Source: an uncultured Polymorphobacter sp.
GTDB lineage: Bacteria > Pseudomonadota > Alphaproteobacteria > Sphingomonadales > Sphingomonadaceae
Length of the DNA stretch: 13,667 bases
Direction: 5' to 3'
NCBI GenBank assembly: GCA_937871645.1
Contig: CALMPZ010000469.1
Location: 1-13,667, forward strand
Made by a program: the position numbers and the translations under genes. This document shows, one piece after another, positions 7,985 to 13,667 of this stretch (its first letter is position 1; each line of letters starts with the position of its first letter). The notes under the pieces are model-generated. The model worked only from the letters and a program-made list of their open reading frames with translations. It did not search any database and had not been told where the DNA came from.

Positions 7985-8953
7985 TCAGGCGGCGCGGTCG
8001 CGGTGGAAGCGCCCGGCGGTGCGGAAGCGTTCGAGATACCCCGGCGCAATCGCCTCCATCGGCGTCGGCTCGATACCGAACTCGGCAAGCCCGGGCCCGA
8101 CCGCGACATTGTCCGACTGCAGCATCAGCCATTGGTCATAGGTCATCGGCATGCCGGGCAACAGCTTGCCGAGCTGCGCCATCGCCTTCGCAGCAAACGG
8201 CGGAATGTCGACCAACGGCTTGTCGACGCGGATTTCCTGAAGGATCCACGCCAGCAGCGCGCGGAACGTGTACACGCGCGGCCCGCCGAGGTCGTAGGTC
8301 TTGCCGCCAAAGCGTGCTGGATCGGCGAGTGCCGCGACAATCGCCCGCGCCACATCGCGCACGTAAACCGGCTGGAACTTCGTGTCGCCGGCGATCACCG
8401 GCATGACCAGCAGGCTGCGCGCCAGCCCGGCAAAGCGGTTGAGGAAAGCATCTTCGGGGCCGAAAACGATCGACGGGCGCACGATCGTCGCAACCGGCAG
8501 CAGATTGCGCACCGCGGCTTCACCGTCGCCCTTGCTGCGGGCATATTGCGCCGGCGAATCGTGCGATGCGCCGATGGCGGAAACATGGACGAACGCTTCG
8601 ACACCGGCATTGGCTGCGGCCTGCGCCACAGCGGCAGCGCCGAGGTGCTGGACCGAATCGAACTTCTGGCCGCTTTCATCGAGGATGCCGACCAGATTGA
8701 CGCCGAGCGTCGCGCCGTCGAATGCCTGCGCCAGCGACGCCGGGCTGCGCACATCGGCGCTGACGATTTCGATCTGCCCCAATGAACCCAATGGCTTGAG
8801 GAACAGTGCCGCAGGCTCGTTGCGCACCACGACGCGAATCCGCACGCCGGTACGCGCCAGTTCCTGGACAAGATAGCGGCCGATGAAACCCGAACCGCCG
8901 ACAATGACTGCCAGCCCGTCGGGACCCAGGCGGCGCGTGTCGAACAACTGCAT
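7985..8953 (-). CDS. NDUFA9-like NAD(P)-binding protein (atypical short-chain dehydrogenase)
   Basis: This 322-residue protein has a Rossmann fold starting near the N-terminus, with the nucleotide-binding motif GGSGFIG at 19-25 and YARSK (Tyr137, Lys141) in the position of the SDR catalytic pair. Further family-like stretches are VRPSIVFGPED and FQPVYVRDVARAI. This matches the alphaproteobacterial complex I NDUFA9-subunit-like family, atypical SDRs related to a mitochondrial complex I accessory subunit. Its substrate and any tie to complex I are unproven, and no nuo genes are in the window. The reading frame stays open to 9415, but that would run antisense through the tRNA gene. I chose the ATG at 8953 because AAAAGGG (8966-8960) lies six bases upstream and the Rossmann fold begins at the usual distance. 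It appears to lead a two-gene unit with uppP. Confidence 0.88.
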   Translation of the reverse strand: MQLFDTRRLGPDGLAVIVGGSGFIGRYLVQELARTGVRIRVVVRNEPAALFLKPLGSLGQIEIVSADVRSPASLAQAFDGATLGVNLVGILDESGQKFDSVQHLGAAAVAQAAANAGVEAFVHVSAIGASHDSPAQYARSKGDGEAAVRNLLPVATIVRPSIVFGPEDAFLNRFAGLARSLLVMPVIAGDTKFQPVYVRDVARAIVAALADPARFGGKTYDLGGPRVYTFRALLAWILQEIRVDKPLVDIPPFAAKAMAQLGKLLPGMPMTYDQWLMLQSDNVAVGPGLAEFGIEPTPMEAIAPGYLERFRTAGRFHRDRAA

Positions 8954-8959
8954 TCGAAA

Positions 8960-8966
8960 CCCTTTT
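8960..8966 (-). promoter_or_regulatory. Ribosome binding site fixing the NDUFA9-like start
   Basis: On the minus strand this reads AAAAGGG, six bases before the ATG at 8953. It decides between that start and much longer upstream extensions of the same frame that would overlap the tRNA gene. Confidence 0.6.
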
Positions 8967-9024
8967 GCACGAGCGCCGAACAGCCCCGGCGCGTCGGAGC
9001 CGTCATGGCGCAACCGCGCCGACA

Positions 9025-9035
9025 AGACAATGTCT
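9025..9035. promoter_or_regulatory. Palindrome AGACAATGTCT in the divergent region
   Basis: An 11-base palindrome (AGACA-A-TGTCT) lies between the leftward NDUFA9-like gene and the rightward tRNA-Leu gene, about 20 bp before the tRNA promoter -35 element. It could be an operator, but no regulator is recognised and the arms are only five bases. Confidence 0.2.
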
Positions 9036-9055
9036 GTTGATTTGCCGCACACCGG

Positions 9056-9084
9056 TTGACAAGCCGACGCGACCTGCGTAACCC
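9056..9084 (+). promoter_or_regulatory. Candidate promoter of tRNA-Leu
   Basis: A perfect -35 element TTGACA (9056-9061) lies 40 bp upstream of the tRNA 5' end. A weak, GC-rich -10 candidate around TAACCC (9079-9084) follows at 17 bp spacing; degenerate -10 boxes are common in alphaproteobacteria. Transcription would begin near 9090, leaving a short 5' leader for RNase P to remove. Confidence 0.5.
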
Positions 9085-9101
9085 GCCGCACTCGCAACCG
9101 T

Positions 9102-9188
9102 GCCCAGGTGGCGGAATTGGTAGACGCGCCAGCTTCAGGTGCTGGTATTGGAAACGATGTGAAGGTTCGAGTCCTTTCCTGGGCACCA
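9102..9188 (+). tRNA. tRNA-Leu, anticodon CAG
   Basis: The 87-base sequence folds as a class II tRNA. The acceptor stem pairs GCCCAGG (9102-9108) with CCTGGGC (9178-9184), followed by discriminator A and an encoded CCA (9186-9188). The anticodon stem CCAGC/GCTGG encloses loop TTCAGGT, with the anticodon CAG at 9136-9138. The long variable arm (about 9146-9160) is the leucine hallmark, and the T arm has loop TTCGAGT. It reads CUG, a heavily used leucine codon in this GC-rich genome. The gene stands alone between the NDUFA9-like gene and topA. Confidence 0.97.
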
Positions 9189-9239
9189 TTCCCCCGACCG
9201 TTAGCGTCCGGGAATGCCGCATCAGCCGCAACGCTGCGG
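9187..9239 (+). terminator. Hairpins directly after tRNA-Leu
   Basis: CATTCCC (9187-9193) pairs with GGGAATG (9210-9216), with an inner GAC/GTC pairing across a seven-base loop. A second stem, CCGCA/TGCGG (9226-9230 and 9235-9239), follows. Neither has a T-run behind it. They could mark the end of the tRNA transcript or guide 3' processing; termination is not proven by sequence. Confidence 0.35.
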
Positions 9240-9263
9240 ACAAGTTTCCAAACCCCACAACAT

Positions 9264-9289
9264 CTGAACCGGCCGCTTTGCTGAACCGG
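9264..9289 (+). repeat. Direct repeat CTGAACCGG in the topA leader
   Basis: The 9-mer CTGAACCGG occurs at 9264-9272 and 9281-9289, 17 bp apart start to start. The second copy continues into the palindrome AACCGGTT (9284-9291). It lies just upstream of the presumed topA promoter, so it could be a tandem protein site. No known consensus is recognised. Confidence 0.35.
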
Positions 9290-9323
9290 TTGCGGCACCG
9301 CCTCTTGCCACGGCCTATATAAA
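9290..9323 (+). promoter_or_regulatory. Candidate topA promoter
   Basis: TTGCGG (9290-9295) and the AT-rich TATATAAA (9316-9323) stand out in GC-rich surroundings 43-76 bp before the topA start. The 20-bp spacer to TATATA is longer than ideal, so the pairing is uncertain. topA promoters commonly respond to supercoiling, and suboptimal spacing would fit that, but this is inference. Confidence 0.35.
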
Positions 9324-9365
9324 GCGCGTAGGGCCGCCGCGCTTGGACTGGCCCGGAGTGCGTAC

Positions 9366-11978
9366 ATGGATGTCGTGATCGTCGAATCGCCGGCGAAGGC
9401 CAAAACGATCAACAAATACCTCGGCTCGAACTACACGGTTCTGGCGAGCTATGGCCATGTCCGCGATCTGCCGGCGAAGGACGGCTCGGTCGACACCGAC
9501 GATGACTTCGCGATGAAGTGGGAACTTTACGGCGACAAGGCGCGCCAGTTGAAGGCCATCGCCGACCAGCTCAAGGGCGCCGACCGCGTCATTCTCGCCA
9601 CCGATCCGGATCGCGAAGGCGAGGCGATTTCATGGCATCTGCTCGAATGGCTCAAGGGCAAGAAGGCGGTGCCCAAGGGCGGGGCGACGCGCGTCACCTT
9701 CAACGAGATTACCAAGTCGGCAATCCTCGCGGCGATGGAAAAGCCCCGCGATATCGACATGGATCTGGTCGATGCCTATCTGGCGCGCCGCGCGCTCGAC
9801 TATCTCGTCGGCTTCAACCTGTCGCCGGTGCTGTGGCGCAAGCTGCCCGGCGCCAAGTCGGCGGGCCGCGTGCAATCGGTGGCGCTGCGGCTGGTCGTCG
9901 ACCGCGAGCGCGAAATCGAATCGTTCATCAACCGCGAATACTGGACCGTCGAAGCCGATATGGTCTCGGCCGGTGGCAGCCCGTTCAGCGCGCGGCTGTC
10001 GTTCTGGAACGGCAAGAAGCTGACGCAGTTCGACTTGAACAATGAACAGGATGCCCGCCGTGCGCAGGCCGATGTGCAGGCCGGTGTCTACAAGATCAGC
10101 GCCGTCGAAACCAAGCCGGCGACGCGCAACCCGTTCCCGCCGTTCACCACCTCGACGTTGCAGCAGGAAGCGTCGCGCAAGCTCGGCTTCACCGCCAGCC
10201 ACACGATGCGCGTCGCCCAGGCGCTCTACGAAGAGGGCGCCATCACCTATATGAGGACCGACGGCGTCCAGATGGCGGGCGAGGCCATTGCTGCCGCGCG
10301 CGACATGATCGCCAAGACCTTCGGTGCCGGCCCCGATGTGCTGCCCGAAAAACCGCGCATCTACACCACCAAGGCGAAGAACGCGCAGGAAGCCCATGAG
10401 GCGATCCGCCCGACCGACCTCGCCAAGGCGCACCACGGCAGCAGCGACAACGGCAAGCTGTACGAACTGATCTGGAAGCGCACCATCGCCAGCCAGATGG
10501 CGAGCGCGCGCATGGAACGCACCGCGGTCGATCTCGCGGCGAGCGACGGCAAGACGCAGCTGCGCGCCACCGGCCAGGTCGTGCTCAGCCCCGGTTTCCT
10601 CGCGGTCTATACCGAGACGGTCGAGGACGTCCGTAAGGGCGACGAGACCGAAGACGACAGCCGCCGCCTGCCGCGTCTGACGCAGGGTGAGACGGCACAG
10701 GTCAAGGAAGCCACCGCCGACCAGCATTTCACCGAGCCGCCGCCGCGCTTTTCCGAAGCCTCGCTGGTCAAGCGCCTCGAAGAACTCGGCATCGGTCGGC
10801 CGTCGACCTATGCGTCGATTCTGCAGACGTTGCGCGACCGCGCCTATGTCCGCATCGAAAAGAACCGTTTCCATGCCGAGGAAAAGGGCCGGCTGGTCAC
10901 GGCGTTCCTCGAACGCTTCTTCGAGAAATACGTCAGCTACGACTTCACCGCCGACCTTGAAACGCGGCTCGATGACGTGTCGGCGGGCAGCCTCGCCTAC
11001 AAGACCGTGCTCGCCGAATTCTGGAAGGACTTCGAGCCCAAGACCAAGGAAATCCTCGAGCTGCGCCCGTCCGATGTGACGGTGGCGCTCGATGAATTCC
11101 TTGGCGACTTCCTGTTCCCGCCCAAGGCCGACGGCAGCGATCCGCGCGCCTGCCCGACCTGCGGCAATGGCCGGCTGTCGATGCGCACCGGCAAGTTCGG
11201 CGCGTTCATCAGCTGCTCGAACTATCCCGAATGCCGCTACACGCGCCAGTTCGGCGAAAATGCCGATTCGGGTGGCGCGACCAGCGGCCCGGTCGACATC
11301 GGCATCGATCCGGTGACCGGCGAGAAGATCACGCTGCGCTCGGGACGCTTCGGCGCCTATCTGCAACGCGGCGAGGACGGCGCCAAGGGCGACCCCAAGC
11401 CGCCGCGCGCGTCGATCCCCAAGGACGTCACCGTCGCCGGGCCGGACGATATCGACATGGCGCTCAAGCTGCTGTCGCTGCCGCGCGAAATCGGCCTGCA
11501 CCCTGAAACCGGCGACAAGATCACCGCGAGCATCGGCCGCTACGGGCCGTATCTGGCGCACGCCGGCAAATATGCGCGGCTGGCCTCGACCGCCGAAGTC
11601 TTTGAAACCGGCATGAACACCGCCGTCGTCAAGCTCGCCGAAGCCGCCGCCAACCCGGGCCGCGCCCGCAACGCCCCGTCGGCGCTGCTTGAACTGGGTG
11701 CACATCCGGTGTCGGGCGCACCCATCAAGCTGATGTCGGGGCGCTTCGGGCCATACATCACCGACGGCACGACCAACGCCAATGTCCCCAAGGGCAGCGA
11801 TGGGCTCGCGCTGACGCTCGACGAAGCCGCCGCGCTGATCGACGCACGTGCGGCCGCCGGCCCGGCGAAGGGCAAGCGCAAGGTGGTCAAGAAGGCAGCG
11901 GTCAAGAAGCCCGCCGCCAAAAAGCCCGCTGCAAAGAAAAAGGCCCCGGCCAAGAAAGCCGCCAAGCCCGCCGCATGA
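9366..11978 (+). CDS. topA: DNA topoisomerase I (type IA)
   Basis: TopA relaxes negatively supercoiled DNA by single-strand cleavage and passage. The 870-residue protein opens with the TOPRIM domain: VIVESPAKAKTI with Glu7, then DPDREGEAISWH carrying the metal-binding acids. The catalytic tyrosine is Tyr295 in ITYMRTDG. One C4 zinc finger follows (Cys596, 599, 617, 623), then three topoisomerase C-terminal repeats starting near residues 646, 710 and 778, each built on a TG/SG...GRFGxY core. The last 35 or so residues are Lys/Ala/Pro-rich, with repeated KKPAAKK units like a histone H1 tail, a feature seen on several bacterial TopA proteins and likely to bind DNA. A GGAG Shine-Dalgarno (9355-9358) lies seven bases before the ATG. 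The stop codon overlaps the next gene's start (ATGA). Confidence 0.98.
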   Translation: MDVVIVESPAKAKTINKYLGSNYTVLASYGHVRDLPAKDGSVDTDDDFAMKWELYGDKARQLKAIADQLKGADRVILATDPDREGEAISWHLLEWLKGKKAVPKGGATRVTFNEITKSAILAAMEKPRDIDMDLVDAYLARRALDYLVGFNLSPVLWRKLPGAKSAGRVQSVALRLVVDREREIESFINREYWTVEADMVSAGGSPFSARLSFWNGKKLTQFDLNNEQDARRAQADVQAGVYKISAVETKPATRNPFPPFTTSTLQQEASRKLGFTASHTMRVAQALYEEGAITYMRTDGVQMAGEAIAAARDMIAKTFGAGPDVLPEKPRIYTTKAKNAQEAHEAIRPTDLAKAHHGSSDNGKLYELIWKRTIASQMASARMERTAVDLAASDGKTQLRATGQVVLSPGFLAVYTETVEDVRKGDETEDDSRRLPRLTQGETAQVKEATADQHFTEPPPRFSEASLVKRLEELGIGRPSTYASILQTLRDRAYVRIEKNRFHAEEKGRLVTAFLERFFEKYVSYDFTADLETRLDDVSAGSLAYKTVLAEFWKDFEPKTKEILELRPSDVTVALDEFLGDFLFPPKADGSDPRACPTCGNGRLSMRTGKFGAFISCSNYPECRYTRQFGENADSGGATSGPVDIGIDPVTGEKITLRSGRFGAYLQRGEDGAKGDPKPPRASIPKDVTVAGPDDIDMALKLLSLPREIGLHPETGDKITASIGRYGPYLAHAGKYARLASTAEVFETGMNTAVVKLAEAAANPGRARNAPSALLELGAHPVSGAPIKLMSGRFGPYITDGTTNANVPKGSDGLALTLDEAAALIDARAAAGPAKGKRKVVKKAAVKKPAAKKPAAKKKAPAKKAAKPAA

Positions 11979-12781
11979 GCCGGATCGCGCTGATCGGGCT
12001 GCCGAGCGACGCCAACAGCAGCTTCCTGCGCGGCGCCGCCGCGGCACCCGCGCTGATTCGTGCGGCACTGTTTTCGCCGCACGGCAACAGTGCGGCGGAA
12101 AACGGCTTCGAACTGGGCCGCGAGATCGTCATCGAAGATGGCGGCGACCTGCCGCTCGCCAACCGCATCGCCGATAACGCCGCCGATGACGCGGCGATCG
12201 CTGCCGCTGTCACCGCCGCGACCGCACGCGGGTGCGTGCCGCTGCTGCTCGGCGGCGACCATGCGGTGACTTTCCCGGTGGTGGCCGCGCTGGCGGCCGT
12301 GCACGGCCCGCTGACCATCCTCCACATCGATGCGCATCCCGACCTCTACGACGATTTCGAAGCCAATCCGCGCAGCCACGCCAGCCCGTTCGCGCGCATC
12401 ATGGAGGCCGGCCACGCCAAGCGGCTGGTGCAAATCGGCATCCGCACCGCCAACGCCCACCAGCGCGCGCAGGCAGCGCGATTCGGTGTGGAAGTTGTGC
12501 CAATGCGCGATTTCAGCGTGTCGGCAGTGCCGCGCCTCGACGGCCCGCTCTACATATCGATCGATCTCGACGGCCTCGACCCGGCGTTTGCGCCCGGCGT
12601 GTCGCACCACGAACCTGGCGGGCTGTCGGTGCGCCAATTGCTCGACGTGCTGCAACGCATCGAAGTGCCGGTCGTCGGCGCCGACATCGTCGAATACAAC
12701 CCCGCCCGCGATGTGAACGGCATGACCGCCATCGTGGCGGCGAAACTGGTCAAGGAAGTTGCCGCGTTGATGGCGCGCTGA
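11975..12781 (+). CDS. Arginase/agmatinase-family ureohydrolase, plant-arginase-like
   Basis: Enzymes of this family hydrolyse a guanidino compound (arginine to ornithine and urea, or agmatine to putrescine and urea) with two manganese ions. All expected metal ligands are present in 268 residues: His96 (GGDH), Asp119, His121 and Asp123 (DAHPD), and Asp197 and Asp199 (SIDLDGLDPAFAPG); His135 fits the conserved catalytic histidine. Stretches such as SHASPFARIME, GVSHHEPGG and VVGADIVEYNP, and the end GMTAIVAAKLVKE, resemble plant arginases as I remember them rather than animal or Bacillus arginases; plant arginases group near agmatinases. Substrate therefore stays open. The ATGA overlap with topA and the lack of a clear Shine-Dalgarno point to translational coupling. 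A 185-bp gap with repeats separates it from rnr. Confidence 0.92.
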   Translation: MSRIALIGLPSDANSSFLRGAAAAPALIRAALFSPHGNSAAENGFELGREIVIEDGGDLPLANRIADNAADDAAIAAAVTAATARGCVPLLLGGDHAVTFPVVAALAAVHGPLTILHIDAHPDLYDDFEANPRSHASPFARIMEAGHAKRLVQIGIRTANAHQRAQAARFGVEVVPMRDFSVSAVPRLDGPLYISIDLDGLDPAFAPGVSHHEPGGLSVRQLLDVLQRIEVPVVGADIVEYNPARDVNGMTAIVAAKLVKEVAALMAR

Positions 12782-12799
12782 GCACCTAAAAAATCCACG

Positions 12800-12881
12800 G
12801 TCATCCCGGCGAAAGCCGGGACCCAGTCGGTGAAGCAAGCGCCCGCGTCGACGACTGGGTCCCGGCTTTCGCCGGGATGAC
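12800..12881. repeat. Long inverted repeat (30-bp perfect arms)
   Basis: The arms 12800-12829 and 12852-12881 are perfect reverse complements around a 22-base centre. Each arm also holds its own mini-hairpin, CCCGGC-GAAA-GCCGGG (12805-12820 on the plus strand, and its complement at 12861-12876), with a GNRA-type loop. From memory, the arm core TCATCCCGGCGAAAGC is a common dispersed intergenic repeat in sphingomonads and related alphaproteobacteria. It starts 18 bp after the ureohydrolase stop codon and could terminate or stabilise the topA-ureohydrolase transcript or act as a passive element. There is no T-run after it. Confidence 0.85.
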
Positions 12882-12900
12882 GGTGCTCTTCTTCAAATGG

Positions 12901-12931
12901 GTGCAGGCCTCAGGCCTGCCCGCCGGAGGCC
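12901..12931. repeat. GC-rich palindromic repeat before rnr
   Basis: CAGGCCT (12904-12910) and AGGCCTG (12912-12918) form a near-perfect palindrome, and GGCCTC (12906-12911) can pair instead with GAGGCC (12926-12931), so two alternative hairpins are possible. The segment 12919-12930 recurs at the left edge of the window. This looks like a second family of dispersed intergenic repeat, distinct from the 30-bp inverted repeat beside it. Confidence 0.45.
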
Positions 12932-12966
12932 CTGTTCGTCCCCCGCAATTTCGCGCATAACGCGGC

Positions 12967-13667
12967 ATGCATCGCAAATCATATCCCACCGGCCTGCCGA
13001 CCCCCGACCAGGTGCTCGATTTCATCGCGCGCACCCCGTCGGCGGTGGGCAAGCGCGACATTGCCAAGGCGTTCGGGTTGCACGGCGCCGACAAAATTGC
13101 GTTGAAGGCGTTGCTCAAGGACATGGCCGACGCCGGGCAGCTTGAGGTCGGGGCAGGGCGAACGGTGCACAAGGGCGGCGGGCTGCCCAAGGTCGCGGTG
13201 TTGCGGGTGATCGAGGCCGGCGATGACGGCGCTGTCGGCGTGCCCGACAATTGGAGCCAGCCGACACCGCCGCCGCGCGTTCGCATCAGCGAGCGGCGGC
13301 CGGCGAAGGGCGCGCGCCATGCCGCGCTGGGCGTCAACGACCGCGTGCTGGCGCGCATCGAGGAGGCGGGCAGCGGCTACCGGGCCTTCCCGATGAAGAC
13401 GCTGGCGAAGACCGATGAATTCGTGCTCGGCATCCTGCGCCGCGAGGCTGGCGGCATCCGGCTGGTGCCGGTCGACAAGCGTGCGCGCAGCGACCTTGCG
13501 GTGCTCGACGCCGGCGGGGCGCAGATCGGCGATCTGGTGCTTGCCGAGCCGTCGGGGCGGCCGCCGCGCCAGCATGCGCGCGTCGTCGAAATCCTCGGCG
13601 ATCCGTTCGCGCCGCGCAGTTTCTCGATGATCGCCATCCACGCCAAGGGCATCCCGCAGCGTTTCCC
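12967..13667 (+). CDS. rnr: Ribonuclease R, N-terminal part (cut by window end)
   Basis: RNase R is a processive 3'-5' exoribonuclease that degrades structured RNA. The window holds 233 complete codons of an open frame starting MHRKSYPTGLPTP and running off the right edge. Residues about 10-60 are the winged-helix domain typical of alphaproteobacterial RNase R (VGKRDIAKAFGLHGADKIAL, then LLKDMADAG). Residues about 75-215 fit the two cold-shock-type RNA-binding domains, and SMIAIHAKGIPQRFP is the usual lead-in to the catalytic RNB domain, which lies outside the window. The ATG has no strong Shine-Dalgarno (ATAACGCGGC precedes it), so the start is less firm, though it fits the family N-terminus. 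In many alphaproteobacteria rnr follows topA; here a ureohydrolase gene and repeats lie between. Confidence 0.93.
   Translation, partial: MHRKSYPTGLPTPDQVLDFIARTPSAVGKRDIAKAFGLHGADKIALKALLKDMADAGQLEVGAGRTVHKGGGLPKVAVLRVIEAGDDGAVGVPDNWSQPTPPPRVRISERRPAKGARHAALGVNDRVLARIEEAGSGYRAFPMKTLAKTDEFVLGILRREAGGIRLVPVDKRARSDLAVLDAGGAQIGDLVLAEPSGRPPRQHARVVEILGDPFAPRSFSMIAIHAKGIPQRF

Noticed and set aside
8395..9258. Minus-strand frame containing GLEPSHRFQYQHLK and PIPPPG
   Set aside because: This peptide is the antisense translation of the tRNA-Leu gene, a known source of spurious hypothetical proteins in annotations.
9102..9365. tRNA-Leu as an integration site for a mobile island
   Set aside because: Downstream is core topA; there is no integrase and no second copy of the tRNA 3' end in the window.
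8954..9415. Upstream extension of the NDUFA9-like gene to 9415
   Set aside because: The extension would overlap the tRNA gene and the topA start and adds no conserved sequence; a good Shine-Dalgarno precedes the ATG at 8953.
9630..12068. An 812-codon open frame on the minus strand, antisense to topA
   Set aside because: topA is intact on the plus strand with all catalytic motifs; the antisense product is Arg/Gly-rich without domains.
11540..12838. A 432-codon open frame on the minus strand across topA, the ureohydrolase and the inverted repeat
   Set aside because: It begins inside the intergenic repeat and is antisense to two clear genes; no family features.
12800..12881. CRISPR-like repeat unit
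   Set aside because: There are only two arms in inverted, not direct, orientation, no further repeats or spacers, and no cas genes.

Overview
This GC-rich window looks like chromosomal DNA of an alphaproteobacterium, most likely of the order Sphingomonadales. That placement is inferred from codon and base composition, the gene families and order (uppP next to an NDUFA9-like reductase; topA with rnr close downstream), and a short palindromic repeat whose core I remember as common in sphingomonad genomes. No database search was possible. No phage, transposase, CRISPR or defence genes are visible. Most of the window is core metabolism and information processing.

Left part (1-8953, all minus strand, transcribed right to left): an NDUFA9-like NAD(P)-binding reductase (8953-7985) is followed after 26 bp by undecaprenyl-diphosphatase uppP (7958-7152). 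A gap of about 155 bp, holding a hairpin, an AT-rich promoter-like patch and a small dyad, precedes the glutamate synthase cluster: gltD (6994-5534), a secreted DUF2059 protein (5523-4951), gltB (4917-331) and a 97-residue coiled-coil protein of unknown function (312-19). Spacings of 10, 33 and 18 bp and good Shine-Dalgarno sequences argue for one transcript. GltB and GltD together convert glutamine and 2-oxoglutarate to glutamate using NADPH. The two interleaved small genes are the least explained part of this cluster.

Middle (8954-9365): a divergent regulatory region, then a tRNA-Leu(CAG) gene (9102-9188, CCA encoded) with a good -35 element upstream, then a leader of about 177 bp before topA.

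Right part (9366-13667, plus strand): topA (DNA topoisomerase I with one C4 zinc finger, three C-terminal repeats and a Lys/Ala-rich tail) overlaps by ATGA with an arginase/agmatinase-family ureohydrolase whose motifs resemble plant-type arginases. A 185-bp gap follows with a 30-bp perfect inverted repeat and a second GC-rich repeat. The window ends inside rnr (RNase R), of which the N-terminal RNA-binding part is present.

Nothing here amounts to a clear new biological system. The observations most worth a second look are the DUF2059 gene embedded between the two glutamate synthase subunits, the unknown coiled-coil gene that ends that operon, the plant-type arginase inserted between topA and rnr, and the dispersed-repeat elements.
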